Shown: positions 8,504-18,434, counted from the first letter of the stretch. The stretch is DNA of 64,000 bases from Candidatus Dadabacteria bacterium (GCA_009840385.1 VXNX01000001.1:62001-126000), one strand, 5' to 3'. Notes: generated by a model from the letters alone, not told the origin. A program made the numbers and translations.

Positions 8504-9616
8504 ATGCTCTATTTTCTGCATCTTCTAAAAGACGACTTTGTTTTCCTCAATGTCTTCAAGTACATAACTTTCCGCTCTTTCGGGGCCGGCCTGACCTCTT
8601 TTCTTCTCTGCATTCTCTTGGGAAAAAAGCTGATTGACCTGCTCAAAACCGCCCAGTTCCACGAGACCATACGCAAAGACGGACCCAGCAGCCATGGCGC
8701 GAAAGCCGGCACTCCCACGATGGGAGGGATATTCATCGTAATGGCCATAGTCATCTCATCCCTTCTCTGGACGAACTTTCTCGTAGACAAGGTGATGCTC
8801 GTGATCCTGTTTACGGTAAGTTTCGCCATCCTGGGATTCCTCGACGATTTTATGAAAGTAAAGAAAGGAAAAGGAATAAGGGCAAGGGTAAAGTTTCTCT
8901 GCCAGGCACTCATCGCTGTGACGTTTGTGGTCATTCTCTGCATGAATGAGAGCGGGAGCTTCTCGATGTCCATGAGGGCCGGTGAGAGCGCGGTGTATTC
9001 CTCGACCTCAATAGTGTTCCCTTTTATAAAGCAGGCAGTGGTGGATCTTGGATATCTCTACATACTTTTCGCCCTCCTGGTTACCGTTGGTTCTTCAAAC
9101 GCGGTGAATCTGACCGACGGTCTTGACGGCTTGGCCATAGGTTCGATCGTCATCGTAACCTCTACCTACATAATTTTCGCCTATCTCGCGGGGAACCTTC
9201 AGTTTGCAAGCTACCTGCAGATCCCGCATGTACAGGGAGCGGGAGAACTGGCCATCTTTCTCGCGGCGGTCGGAGGGGCATGTCTTGGATTTCTTTGGTA
9301 CAATTCCCACCCCGCCGAGGTTTTCATGGGAGACGTGGGTTCTCTTTCGCTGGGGGCCGCCATAGGATTCAGCGCTCTTATGATAAAGCAGGAGATACTT
9401 CTGATAGTTGCCGGAGGAATATTCTTCGTGGAAACCCTCTCGGTGATAATCCAGGTGGCGTCGTTTCGTTCCACCGGCAAAAGGGTTTTCAGGATGACCC
9501 CTCTTCATCACCATTTCGAACTTGCCGGATGGGCCGAATCAAAAGTGGTGGTGCGTTTCTGGATAATATGCGTGGTTCTTTCCATTCTCGCTCTTTCAAG
9601 CCTGAAAATAAGGTGA
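8504..9616 (+). CDS. mraY: Phospho-MurNAc-pentapeptide transferase MraY
   Basis: MraY transfers phospho-MurNAc-pentapeptide to undecaprenyl phosphate at the inner membrane, forming lipid I. The 370-residue protein is polytopic with about ten membrane helices. Family motifs are visible: the opening FNVF-like segment (LNVFKYITFRSFGAG), GTPTMGG, FLDDFMK, NLTDGLDGLAIG, and MTPLHHHFEL near the end. It follows murF by four bases and precedes murD by four bases. Confidence 0.97.
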   Translation: MLYFLHLLKDDFVFLNVFKYITFRSFGAGLTSFLLCILLGKKLIDLLKTAQFHETIRKDGPSSHGAKAGTPTMGGIFIVMAIVISSLLWTNFLVDKVMLVILFTVSFAILGFLDDFMKVKKGKGIRARVKFLCQALIAVTFVVILCMNESGSFSMSMRAGESAVYSSTSIVFPFIKQAVVDLGYLYILFALLVTVGSSNAVNLTDGLDGLAIGSIVIVTSTYIIFAYLAGNLQFASYLQIPHVQGAGELAIFLAAVGGACLGFLWYNSHPAEVFMGDVGSLSLGAAIGFSALMIKQEILLIVAGGIFFVETLSVIIQVASFRSTGKRVFRMTPLHHHFELAGWAESKVVVRFWIICVVLSILALSSLKIR

Positions 9617-9620
9617 CCAG

Positions 9621-10949
9621 ATGGAACTTGCGGAAAACAGATTCTTAGTAGTTGGTCTCGGGATAACGGGAGTGGAAACTTCAAGATTCCTCCGCGCCAA
9701 AGGAGCGCCGGTAAAGGCAACCGACTCAAGGGAAGCCGGTGAACTCGGTTCCGTGGTTGAAGAACTCACAGCGGGAGGGGTGAAGATCCGGTGCGGGACT
9801 CATGCCTCCGAGTTTTTCGAATGGGCAGACACGATCGTGCTGAGCCCCGGGGTAAGGTTCGACCTTCCAGAGATCAGGGACGCCCAAGCAGTCGGAAAGA
9901 CGGTAATAAGCGAAATCGAGCTTGCGTGGAACTTCATATCAAAGCCGGTAATAGGCGTAACGGGAACGAACGGAAAGACAACTACCACGTCTCTTCTCTC
10001 GGAAATGCTCAGACGAAACGGCTTGAAAGTCTTTACGGGAGGAAACATAGGAACACCTCTTATATCGATAGCCGAAAAAGACGACGAATACGATTTTCTG
10101 CTGCTCGAGCTAAGCAGCTTTCAGCTCCAGGGAATAAGGAACTTCACACCCCACATCGCCGTGATCCTGAACATATCGCCAGACCACTTGGACCACCACT
10201 CGAGCATGGAAGAATACGAGGCGGCGAAACTCGGCCTTTTCGCAAATCAGACCGAAGACGACTGGGCAGTGTTCAACGCAGAGGATCCGGCGGTACTCAG
10301 AGGCTCAGGCGATTTCAGAGCGAAAAAAGTATCTTTCGGCGCCCGGGACGGAAGAACAGACATCCACTGCAGGGAGGACGAAATAGTGTTCGGAGAACTC
10401 TCTTTCTCCGTTCGGGACTCTGCTCTTCTCGGGGAACACAACAAGGAAAACATAATGGCCGCGGTAGCGGTGGCGGGAATACTTGGCTGTCAGCGGGACC
10501 CGGTGCAGAAAAGCATAGACGAATTTCGCCCGCTTTCCCACAGGATGGAATTCGTGCTGACGGTAAGAGGGGTGAGCATCTACAACGATTCGAAATCCAC
10601 AACCCCCTTCTCAACGCTAAGGGCCATCGAGAGCCTGCCCTCCCCGATCATACTGGTCGCCGGGGGGAAGGACAAGGGAATCGACTACGACTGCCTGAGG
10701 GACGTCGTGGCAAGCAAGGTAAAAGCCTTGGTCTTCATAGGGGAGACGAAGGAGAAAATGCGCGCCCAGCTGGGCAACCTGGCGCAGACAACATGCGCGG
10801 ATTCGCTTAAAGAAGCGACGGAAAGTGCTTTTGAGCTCTCCGAAGAGGGAGACACACTTCTGTTTTCGCCCGGATGCTCGAGCTTTGACATGTTCAGCTC
10901 GTACGAGGAGAGAGGGAATCAGTTCAAGGAGATCGTGAGAAATGTTTGA
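9621..10949 (+). CDS. murD: UDP-MurNAc-L-Ala--D-Glu ligase MurD
   Basis: MurD adds D-glutamate to UDP-MurNAc-L-Ala in the cytoplasm. The 442-residue protein begins with a Rossmann-like UDP-binding domain (VVGLGITGVETSRFL), then the Mur ligase ATP loop GVTGTNGKTTT near residues 113-123. ELSSFQLQGI, NISPDHLDHH and NDSKSTTPFSTLRAI are characteristic of MurD. The C-terminal domain includes LVAGGKDKGIDY. The end overlaps ftsW by eight bases. Confidence 0.96.
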   Translation: MELAENRFLVVGLGITGVETSRFLRAKGAPVKATDSREAGELGSVVEELTAGGVKIRCGTHASEFFEWADTIVLSPGVRFDLPEIRDAQAVGKTVISEIELAWNFISKPVIGVTGTNGKTTTTSLLSEMLRRNGLKVFTGGNIGTPLISIAEKDDEYDFLLLELSSFQLQGIRNFTPHIAVILNISPDHLDHHSSMEEYEAAKLGLFANQTEDDWAVFNAEDPAVLRGSGDFRAKKVSFGARDGRTDIHCREDEIVFGELSFSVRDSALLGEHNKENIMAAVAVAGILGCQRDPVQKSIDEFRPLSHRMEFVLTVRGVSIYNDSKSTTPFSTLRAIESLPSPIILVAGGKDKGIDYDCLRDVVASKVKALVFIGETKEKMRAQLGNLAQTTCADSLKEATESAFELSEEGDTLLFSPGCSSFDMFSSYEERGNQFKEIVRNV

Positions 10950-12051
10950 TTTCAAAAACAGGGATTTCGACATATTGCTCCTCGGCCTAGTGCTCATAGT
11001 GGCGGGAATCGGCGTCGTGGCCGTATATAACTCAAGCTCGATATTCTCACTTGAAACCTATGACAACTCGATGCGTTTTCTTAAATTCCACGTCATATAC
11101 CTATTAATCGGAATAGCGGCCATGTTGACACTGATGCACGTGAAGCCGACTTTCCTTAGAAAGCTTGTCTATCCTGGTTATCTGCTCGGACTCGCCTTAC
11201 TCGTAATCGTGCTTCTCCCAGAGGTAGGCAAGGAGGTCGGCGGGGGACGAAGGTGGATTTCGGTCTGGGGATTTTCGTTCCAGCCGTCTGAGTTCTGCAA
11301 ATACATGCTCGTCATTTACATGGCGCATTTTCTGTTCAAAAAAGAGGGCAAGATGGACAGCTTCTGGATCGGCATTTTTTCTCCGCTGCTAGCCGGCGGC
11401 GCCTACGTGGGGCTTATTCTGGCCGGACCTGACCTCGGAACCTCCTTTCTCGTTATGGCGATCCTTTTCATAATGCTCTTCGTCGGAGGAGCCAAGGTCA
11501 GGTATCTGCTAACCATAGGGATCGGATCCGTGCTACTGCTCGCTCTAGCCATCGTCAACGAGGGATACAGGATGAAGAGAATAATGTCGTTTCTCGACCC
11601 GTGGCAAGACCCTCTCGGCTCGGGATACCAGGCCGTTCAGTCGTTCATGGCATTCGGTCTCGGTGGAATATACGGAAGCGGACTCGGAAACAGTTCCCAG
11701 AAACTGCTCTTCCTCCCCCAGGCACACACCGACTTTATATTCTCGATAATAGGCGAGGAATTCGGATTCATAGGGGTAATGACGTTAATCGTGCTTTTCC
11801 TCTTAATTCTGGCAAGATGCGTAAGGATATCCTTGAGGGCGGAAGATCCTTTCTCAAGGTACATGGTATTTGGTTTCACGGCGCTCATAACTCTTCAGGC
11901 GGCGCTTAACATGGGAGTGGCAGTCGGTCTTTTCCCAACTACGGGACTGACGCTGCCCCTTGTAAGCTACGGTGGAAGTTCCCTCGTATCAACGCTTGCG
12001 GCGTTTGGAATAATCCTGAGCGTCTCTAGGTTCAGCACCGGGAAACGATGA
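10942..12051 (+). CDS. ftsW: Septal peptidoglycan polymerase FtsW (SEDS)
   Basis: FtsW is the SEDS-family glycosyltransferase that polymerises septal peptidoglycan together with FtsI. The 369-residue protein has about ten membrane helices. It carries SEDS motifs such as GGGRRWISV, FQPSEFCKYMLV, GPDLGTSFLVM, and near the C-terminus TTGLTLPLVSYGGSSL. Its place between murD and murG is the usual location for ftsW rather than rodA. It overlaps both neighbours, by eight and four bases. Confidence 0.95.
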   Translation: MFDFKNRDFDILLLGLVLIVAGIGVVAVYNSSSIFSLETYDNSMRFLKFHVIYLLIGIAAMLTLMHVKPTFLRKLVYPGYLLGLALLVIVLLPEVGKEVGGGRRWISVWGFSFQPSEFCKYMLVIYMAHFLFKKEGKMDSFWIGIFSPLLAGGAYVGLILAGPDLGTSFLVMAILFIMLFVGGAKVRYLLTIGIGSVLLLALAIVNEGYRMKRIMSFLDPWQDPLGSGYQAVQSFMAFGLGGIYGSGLGNSSQKLLFLPQAHTDFIFSIIGEEFGFIGVMTLIVLFLLILARCVRISLRAEDPFSRYMVFGFTALITLQAALNMGVAVGLFPTTGLTLPLVSYGGSSLVSTLAAFGIILSVSRFSTGKR

Positions 12052-13115
12052 AAGTGATAATAGCCGGAGGAGGCACAGGTGGACACGTTTTCCCCGCGAT
12101 ATCGATTGCGGAGGAAATACTTGAGAGAAGCAGCGGAAACGAGGTTCTGTTCGTGGGCACCGAGCAGGGAATCGAAAAAAGGATCCTCCCGGAAAAGGGG
12201 TACAGAGTTGAATTCATAAACTCAAAAGGAATTGTCGGAAAAAGCTTTTTCCAGAAGATAATGGCGGTGATCTCGATACTCGGAGCAATGGCAAGTTCCC
12301 TTAAGATACTCAGAGATTTCAGGCCCGACGCAGTGATAGGAGTCGGAGGATACGCGTCCGGACCGACCCTGCTTTGCGCCTCAATAAGCTCCATACCGAC
12401 CGCCGTTTGCGAACAGAACTCCGTCCCAGGGCTCGCCAACAGAATCCTCTCTAGATTCGTCGCCAAGATATTCATAACCTTCGAAGAAAGCAGGGAGCAC
12501 CTTCCGGCGGAAAAAACCGTTTTCACCGGAAACCCCATAAGACGCGACCTAGCCCGCGGCATCGCCCAGAAGAAAGCTCGCCAAAGTACCCCGCGAAACA
12601 TATTCGTACTCGGAGGAAGTCAGGGAGCGCGGAAACTGAATGAAATCGTCCCCATGTCTCTGGAAAAACTGGGGACGCAGGTAAGCGTGACCCATCAGAC
12701 CGGCCAAGCGCAGGTAGAAAGCGTAAGGGAAACTTACCGGCAACTCGGCATTGGCGCTGAAGTATTCGGATTCACAGACGACATGTCCAAGATATACGAA
12801 AAAACGGATCTTGCGATCTGCAGGGCGGGTTCCGGAACTCTCTCAGAGATAACGGCGTTCGGCATACCGGCAATACTGATTCCCCTCGCCTCTTCCACGC
12901 ACGACCATCAACTGAAAAACGCCCGGATACTGGAAGCAAACGCGGCGGCAGTAGTAGTCGAGGAAAAAGAACTCTCGGTCGAGGGTCTTTGCGCAGTTGT
13001 GGAGAGAATTCTTGAGCAAAGCACCCTAGAGCGCATGGCGGAAAACTCAAAGAAACTCGCACGGCCCCACGCCGCCCGGGAGATCGTAAATGAAATCGAG
13101 AGGATAATCGGATAA
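12048..13115 (+). CDS. murG: Lipid II synthase MurG
   Basis: MurG is the membrane-associated GT28 glycosyltransferase that adds GlcNAc to lipid I to give lipid II. The 355-residue protein opens with the glycine-rich IAGGGTGGHVFPAI, has GVGGYASGPTLL and EQNSVPGLANR in the N-terminal domain and GGSQGARKLNE and CRAGSGTLSEI in the C-terminal UDP-GlcNAc-binding domain. It begins within the ftsW stop region (ATGA overlap) and ends four bases before murC. Confidence 0.97.
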   Translation: MKVIIAGGGTGGHVFPAISIAEEILERSSGNEVLFVGTEQGIEKRILPEKGYRVEFINSKGIVGKSFFQKIMAVISILGAMASSLKILRDFRPDAVIGVGGYASGPTLLCASISSIPTAVCEQNSVPGLANRILSRFVAKIFITFEESREHLPAEKTVFTGNPIRRDLARGIAQKKARQSTPRNIFVLGGSQGARKLNEIVPMSLEKLGTQVSVTHQTGQAQVESVRETYRQLGIGAEVFGFTDDMSKIYEKTDLAICRAGSGTLSEITAFGIPAILIPLASSTHDHQLKNARILEANAAAVVVEEKELSVEGLCAVVERILEQSTLERMAENSKKLARPHAAREIVNEIERIIG

Positions 13116-13119
13116 GTCA

Positions 13120-14487
13120 ATGTACGGGAAAATAAAAAAAGTCCACTTCATCGGCATAGGCGGCATAGGGATGAGCGGCATAGCCGAAGTGCTGATCAAC
13201 ATGGGTCTTGAGGTGAGCGGTTCTGACCTTGCGGAAACCCAGATAACGCGGCGGCTGACTTCCCTCGGAGCTATAGTGCACACGGGTCACGACTCAGAGA
13301 ACATAAAAGGAAGCGAAGTGGTCGTATACTCGTCAGCAATTGGCGAAGATAACCCGGAAATGATCGCCGCCACCGCGGCAAGAATTCCCCTCATACCCAG
13401 GGCGGAGATGCTGGCAGAGCTGATGAGGCTCAAGTTCGGCATCGCTGTTGCCGGGAGTCACGGAAAGACCACCACGTCCTCCATGATAGCGTCGGTGCTC
13501 TCTCACTGCGGCGCGGACCCGACCATAGTGGTCGGCGGGAAACTGCGGACCATCGACTCAAACGCCCACTTGGGAACCGGCCGGTTCATGGTAGTGGAGG
13601 CTGACGAGAGCGACGGATCATTCGAAAAGCTCTCCCCGGTCGTCACCGTGCTCACAAATATCGACAAGGAGCACCTCGATTACTACGGAGACATGGAAGC
13701 CCTTGAGGCCGCTTTTTCCAACTTCCTGGACAAAATTCCCTTCTACGGACTCGCCATAACATGCGCCGACTGTCCGAGAACCGCCGAGATAAGCAGGAAA
13801 TTCAACAAGAAAATACTTACTTACGGAATCGCCGCCCCGGCAGACCTTGTGGCGGAGGACATACGCTTTTCCCAGTTTCGGACATCGTTTGAAGTGACCT
13901 ACGGGGGTTACCTGCTTGGAGAAGTGGAACTCAGCACCCTAGGAGCCCATAACGCCCTTAATTCCCTGGCCGCCATAGCCGTGGGAATGGAGTTCGGGTT
14001 CAGCTTCGAGAAGATAAAGGAGGGCCTTGCCGCCTTTGGTGGCACGGAGAGGAGGCTGCAGTTGAAAAGCGAGAGAAAAGGTGTGAAAATAATAGATGAT
14101 TACGGGCATCACCCGAGCGAGCTGGAAGTAACTATAGAAGCTCTTAAGACGGCGTTTTCCCAAGAACCGATTCTGCTCTTCCAGCCCCATAGATTTTCTA
14201 GGACAAAGCTTCTTTACGACGATTTTGTCAGGGTTTTGGGAAAGATAAAACATCTATACGTTCTTGATATATATCCCGCCGGGGAGAAACCGGTGAAAGG
14301 GATAACTTCAGAAAAACTGGTCGAAGACATAAAAAAGGCGGGCAACGCGAACGCATGTTATGTGGATGACCCCGAGGCCTTCGCGGACCGCATGGCGAAC
14401 GAGCTTAAAAAAGGAGATGTCCTGCTTACCTCGGGCGCCGGAAATGTATGGAAGTACGGGGACAAAATCGCGGAGCAGATTGGATGA
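13120..14487 (+). CDS. murC: UDP-MurNAc--L-Ala ligase MurC
   Basis: MurC adds the first amino acid, L-alanine, to UDP-MurNAc. The 455-residue protein starts with the typical HFIGIGGIGMSGIAEVL, has the ATP loop VAGSHGKTTTSSM near residues 110-122, VVEADESDGSF, and DDYGHHPSE in the central to C-terminal part. It is a three-domain Mur ligase of normal length. The stop overlaps the murB start as ATGA. Confidence 0.97.
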   Translation: MYGKIKKVHFIGIGGIGMSGIAEVLINMGLEVSGSDLAETQITRRLTSLGAIVHTGHDSENIKGSEVVVYSSAIGEDNPEMIAATAARIPLIPRAEMLAELMRLKFGIAVAGSHGKTTTSSMIASVLSHCGADPTIVVGGKLRTIDSNAHLGTGRFMVVEADESDGSFEKLSPVVTVLTNIDKEHLDYYGDMEALEAAFSNFLDKIPFYGLAITCADCPRTAEISRKFNKKILTYGIAAPADLVAEDIRFSQFRTSFEVTYGGYLLGEVELSTLGAHNALNSLAAIAVGMEFGFSFEKIKEGLAAFGGTERRLQLKSERKGVKIIDDYGHHPSELEVTIEALKTAFSQEPILLFQPHRFSRTKLLYDDFVRVLGKIKHLYVLDIYPAGEKPVKGITSEKLVEDIKKAGNANACYVDDPEAFADRMANELKKGDVLLTSGAGNVWKYGDKIAEQIG

Positions 14488-15380
14488 GCGAAGCAACCCA
14501 GAACAAGGACCTCGACATACTGGACAACTACCCGATGAGAAAATACCTGTATATAAAAGTCGGGGGAGAGGCAAAGCGCCTGGTGTATCCGCGGAACATG
14601 AAGAGCTTTCTTGAACTGCTCAGAAGCTGTCACGAAACTGGGGAGAAAGTCACCGTGCTCGGAGCCGGCTCCAACACGATAATAACCGATAAGGGAATCG
14701 ACGGCGTGGTAATAAGCACGAGGAAACTCAAGGAAGTACACATAGACGGCACCCGAGTTGAAGCCGAATGCGGAGCGATGCTCTCATCCATAATGAACAG
14801 GTCTATCCGCCTGGGACTCACCGGGTTTGAGTTCGCCGCAGGAATACCGGGAACGGTCGGGGGAAGCATATATATGAACGCCGGCGCAAACGGGGGAGAG
14901 ATAAAGGACGCGGTGAAAAAAGTTTACATATGGCACGAAGGGGAAGAGAAGGAACTGTCCAGGGAAGAGATAAACTTCGAGTACAGAAAAAGCAACCTGC
15001 CCGCGGGCGCCGTAGTCACCAGAGCAGTATTTGAACTGCGCAGAGGAGACAGAGGGAAAAGCGAAGAAAACGTGAGGCAGTACCTCGCGTACAGAAACAG
15101 GACCCAGCCCGTGAAAATGGCCAACACGGGTTCGGTCTTTAAGAACCCGCCCACTGTAAGCGCGGGAGAGCTGCTCGAGGGATTGGGATTCAAGGGGCTT
15201 TGTATTGGCGGGGCCAAGTTCTCGGAAATCCACGCGAATTTTATTGTGAATTTCAACAGGGCAAAGGCCGACGATATCATCTCGCTCATCGAAAAGGCGA
15301 GGGAAACCGCCCTTAGGAAAAGAAACATAACGCTTGAGCCCGAAGTCGAAATAATGGGCAGGGAGGCAGAAGCGGTATGA
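14484..15380 (+). CDS. murB: UDP-N-acetylenolpyruvoylglucosamine reductase MurB
   Basis: MurB reduces enolpyruvyl-UDP-GlcNAc to UDP-MurNAc using FAD and NADPH. The predicted 298-residue protein has the FAD-binding segment VLGAGSNTIITDKGIDG, FAAGIPGTVGGSIYMNAG, and the C-terminal ANTGSVFKNP with a catalytic-type serine, plus AKFSEIHANFIVN. The ATG at 14484 is preferred over an in-frame ATG 12 codons upstream because it forms the ATGA overlap with murC. The next gene is ftsQ without an intervening ddl. It overlaps ftsQ by four bases. Confidence 0.94.
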   Translation: MSEATQNKDLDILDNYPMRKYLYIKVGGEAKRLVYPRNMKSFLELLRSCHETGEKVTVLGAGSNTIITDKGIDGVVISTRKLKEVHIDGTRVEAECGAMLSSIMNRSIRLGLTGFEFAAGIPGTVGGSIYMNAGANGGEIKDAVKKVYIWHEGEEKELSREEINFEYRKSNLPAGAVVTRAVFELRRGDRGKSEENVRQYLAYRNRTQPVKMANTGSVFKNPPTVSAGELLEGLGFKGLCIGGAKFSEIHANFIVNFNRAKADDIISLIEKARETALRKRNITLEPEVEIMGREAEAV

Positions 15381-16078
15381 GTATTCTGACAAAGGGAATA
15401 TCGGCGGTTTTTCTTCTCTCGCTCTGCGGAATTGCCGTTTTCGCGATCCAGCCGTCAGATCATCTTACCGTGAGGGAGATCGTGATCACCGGGAACAGCA
15501 AGATAAGCACGCCCGAGATTATAAAACGCTCCGGCATAAGGGCCGGGTCAACCTCCATGCTGTTTTCAACTTCCAAGGCAAAGAAGAAGATCTTCGAAAA
15601 TCCATGGGCAAGCGACGTAAAGATGAAGAAACTCCTTCACGGAAAAATAGAAATCGAAATCTCCGAGAACGAGCCTTTCTGCGTGGTGGCCCTGCAGGGA
15701 GCGGAACCCCACTACATAGACGGAAAAGGGAAAAAACTTGGTGCAGTGGAGCCGTCGCAGGGATTCGATTTCCCCGTAATCTCAAGCGAGGGGGAAATCA
15801 GTTCGGGTCTCATGTTCCAGGCAATAGAGGTTCTAAACCTCTCTAGGTCCAGTTCGGTTCTTGGCTGGTCGGAAATTTCCGAAATAGTGGTGGAAGAAGA
15901 TTTCGGGATCAAGCTTCTAACACTTGACCGCAGATTCGTAACCTTCGGGAAAAACAACATGAAAAGCAAGTGGTACAAGGTTGAGAGGATAATAGTTCAC
16001 TCCCGCAAGAAGAACTTGGTGGAAAAGGATATAGACATAAGTTCGGGCGAAGTAGGCGTAATAGGCTACGACTCCTAA
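15377..16078 (+). CDS. ftsQ: Cell division protein FtsQ/DivIB
   Basis: This 233-residue bitopic protein has a short N-terminus, one membrane helix (about residues 9-26) and a periplasmic POTRA domain (LTVREIVITGNSKISTPEI, then a helix and EIEISENEPFCVVA). FtsQ links FtsB/FtsL to the division machinery. Sequence identity in the family is low. The POTRA pattern plus its position between murB and ftsA make the call firm. It lacks the long cytoplasmic N-terminal tail of enterobacterial FtsQ. Confidence 0.9.
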   Translation: MSILTKGISAVFLLSLCGIAVFAIQPSDHLTVREIVITGNSKISTPEIIKRSGIRAGSTSMLFSTSKAKKKIFENPWASDVKMKKLLHGKIEIEISENEPFCVVALQGAEPHYIDGKGKKLGAVEPSQGFDFPVISSEGEISSGLMFQAIEVLNLSRSSSVLGWSEISEIVVEEDFGIKLLTLDRRFVTFGKNNMKSKWYKVERIIVHSRKKNLVEKDIDISSGEVGVIGYDS

Positions 16079-16087
16079 CACCTCAAG

Positions 16088-17326
16088 ATGGCGCAGAGAA
16101 GAAATCATTCACTACCGATAGTTGGTCTCGACATAGGAACGACGAAAGTCTCCGTAGTGGTCGGAGAATTCGACCTAAGCGGCGAGGTCGAGATAATCGG
16201 CGTCGGCAATCATCCCTCCCACGGACTCAAAAGAGGGGTAGTGGTCAACATAGAAAAAACCGTGGACTCCATACAGAACGCAGTCGAAAAAGCCGAACGC
16301 ATGTCCGGACATGCGATAAAGGAGGTAATAGTAGGAATAGCCGGCGGACATATAAAGGGAATGAACGGGCACGGAATGGTTACCCTGCGGGAAAAAGAGG
16401 TAACTCACAAGGATATTGAGAGAGTCATAGAATCGGCAAACGCGCTTCTGATTCCGGCGGAAAGGGAAATCATTCACGCTATCGCGCAGGACTACACGGT
16501 TGACAGGGAAAGCGGCATAAAGGATCCGGTCGGAATCCACGGCTTAAAGCTCGAGGCGGATGTCCACATAGTCACGGGGGACGTGACCGCGGCCCGGAAC
16601 ATCATAAAATGCATAGGAATGTCAGGAATGACTTCCGTTGACATGGTACTTGAGCAGATAGCTTCAAGCGAGGCGGTTCTTACGCAGGATGAGAAGGAAA
16701 TCGGGGTAGCGATGATAGATTTTGGAGGAGGCACCTGCGACATAGCGGTGTTTATGAATGGAAGCGTGAAGTATACAGAAAGCATCACCCTTGGAGGCGA
16801 CCATCTCGACAGGGATATCGCGTTCGGGCTCTCGGTACCGCTCCCGGAGGCAAGAAAGCTCAAGGAGAATCACGGCGTGGCCATGACAAAGCCAAATGAA
16901 ATGCCGAGCGATGAGAGAATAGAGGTGAAAAGCGCCTCCGGACACGTGCCCAAGCATATTCTGAAAAGAGACCTCACGACGATAATCCAGCTGAGAATGG
17001 AAGAAATCTTCACGCTGGTAAAAAAAGAATTCTCAAAGCAGGGGTTCATCGGCATGCTGCCGGCAGGAGTAGTGCTAACGGGTGGAAGCAGCAAGATACA
17101 GGAGATGACAACCCTTGTTGAGCGGGTACTGGAAATGCCGGCTCGCATCGGTATACCTCGCGACGTAAACGGTCTCACGGAGATTATCACCGACCCGATA
17201 TACTCGACTGGAGTGGGGCTGGTCAAGTACGCGAGCTTGAACGAGGAAACGGGCGTTGCGGCGGGAATCCTGAGACAGAAAAATGTTATTACGAGAATGA
17301 AAGGCTGGTTTAACGAATTTTTTTAA
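16088..17326 (+). CDS. ftsA: Cell division actin-like protein FtsA
   Basis: FtsA is the actin-like ATPase that tethers FtsZ to the membrane and recruits later division proteins. The 412-residue protein has actin-fold phosphate motifs: VGLDIGTTKVSVVVGE near the start, MIDFGGGTCDIAVF in the middle and VVLTGGSSKIQ toward the C-terminus. The last residues (VITRMKGWFNEFF) form the short amphipathic membrane-targeting helix. It lies ten bases after ftsQ and 28 before ftsZ. Confidence 0.96.
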   Translation: MAQRRNHSLPIVGLDIGTTKVSVVVGEFDLSGEVEIIGVGNHPSHGLKRGVVVNIEKTVDSIQNAVEKAERMSGHAIKEVIVGIAGGHIKGMNGHGMVTLREKEVTHKDIERVIESANALLIPAEREIIHAIAQDYTVDRESGIKDPVGIHGLKLEADVHIVTGDVTAARNIIKCIGMSGMTSVDMVLEQIASSEAVLTQDEKEIGVAMIDFGGGTCDIAVFMNGSVKYTESITLGGDHLDRDIAFGLSVPLPEARKLKENHGVAMTKPNEMPSDERIEVKSASGHVPKHILKRDLTTIIQLRMEEIFTLVKKEFSKQGFIGMLPAGVVLTGGSSKIQEMTTLVERVLEMPARIGIPRDVNGLTEIITDPIYSTGVGLVKYASLNEETGVAAGILRQKNVITRMKGWFNEFF

Positions 17327-17354
17327 AGGAGAAATCCAACTGGAGGGTAACCAT

Positions 17355-18434
17355 ATGGCAAGTTTTAGGATTGAGCATGTTGAGAACAGCTCGAGAAGAG
17401 CCAGAATCAAGGTTCTAGGAACAGGTGGAGCGGGCGGAAACGCCGTTAACACCATGATAAGCAAGGGACTTAAAGAAGTGGAGTTCGTCGCCGTGAACAC
17501 GGATTTTCAGGATCTGACCAAATCTCTGGCCCCGACGAAACTCCAGATAGGAGAGAGTATATCTAGGGGTCTGGGTTCCGGGGGAAGTCCCCAGCTCGCG
17601 AAGGAGGCCGCCATGGATGACCGTGACAAGATAAGCGATGTCATAGGGGAAGCCGACATGGTCTTCATAACCGCGGGAATGGGAGGCGGAACGGGAACAG
17701 GCGCCTCTCCCGTAATTGCCCAGGCATGCAAGGAGAAGGACATCCTCACCGTGGCGATAGTAACAAAGCCCTTCGAATTCGAAGGAGTTGCGAGAAGGGA
17801 GAACGCCGATTACGGGATCGAGGAGCTGGACAAATATGTCGACACGCTGATCGTAATTCCCAACGACAAGCTTGCGGCCATACACAAAGTCAGCATCCTT
17901 GACGCCTTCCGTCAGGCGGATGAAGTTCTCTATCAGGCGGTAAAGGGAATTTCCGACATTGTTACGGGAACCGGTTACATCAACGTCGATTTTGCCGATG
18001 TGAAGAGCATAATGGCAAACCATGGAGGCAAAGCCCTTATGAGTTCCGGATTCGCGCAGGGTCCGAACCGGGCAACTCAGGCAGCTCAGATGGCCATAAC
18101 AAGCCCTCTTCTTGAGGATGTATCCATCGCCGGAGCCAAGGGGATATTGATGAACGTAACGGCTTCCGAGGACTTCGGGATCGAGGAGTTGAACGAAGCA
18201 TGCAGCCACATAAGGGAAAGAGCAAACGGCGATATCGATCTGATTTTTGGTCTGGTCTTTGATGAAAAAGCCAAGGATTTCGTAAGGATCACGGTGGTCG
18301 CGACCGGAATAGAGAATTACATCGATAAAAAGGCGGCCGATATAATCTCGGAGCAGCCGTTCAACCCGGATATGGAGGAAAATCTGGACATACCGACTTT
18401 CGTCAGAAAAAGAGAAAGAATCGCCGCCCGTTAA
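17355..18434 (+). CDS. ftsZ: Cell division GTPase FtsZ
   Basis: FtsZ is the tubulin-like GTPase that forms the division ring. The 359-residue protein has GTGGAGGNAVN near residues 22-32, the GTP signature GMGGGTGTGASPVIA around residue 110, and the T7-loop region NVDFADVKSIM. The C-terminal linker is very short and ends in a recognisable conserved peptide, LDIPTFVRKRER, which binds FtsA. It is the last gene of the dcw cluster. A GC-rich inverted repeat spans its stop codon. Confidence 0.97.
   Translation: MASFRIEHVENSSRRARIKVLGTGGAGGNAVNTMISKGLKEVEFVAVNTDFQDLTKSLAPTKLQIGESISRGLGSGGSPQLAKEAAMDDRDKISDVIGEADMVFITAGMGGGTGTGASPVIAQACKEKDILTVAIVTKPFEFEGVARRENADYGIEELDKYVDTLIVIPNDKLAAIHKVSILDAFRQADEVLYQAVKGISDIVTGTGYINVDFADVKSIMANHGGKALMSSGFAQGPNRATQAAQMAITSPLLEDVSIAGAKGILMNVTASEDFGIEELNEACSHIRERANGDIDLIFGLVFDEKAKDFVRITVVATGIENYIDKKAADIISEQPFNPDMEENLDIPTFVRKRERIAAR

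Noticed and set aside
9791-10810. A 339-codon open frame on the plus strand inside murD in another frame
   Set aside because: Very Arg/Gly-rich translation with no domain pattern; murD in the true frame is complete.
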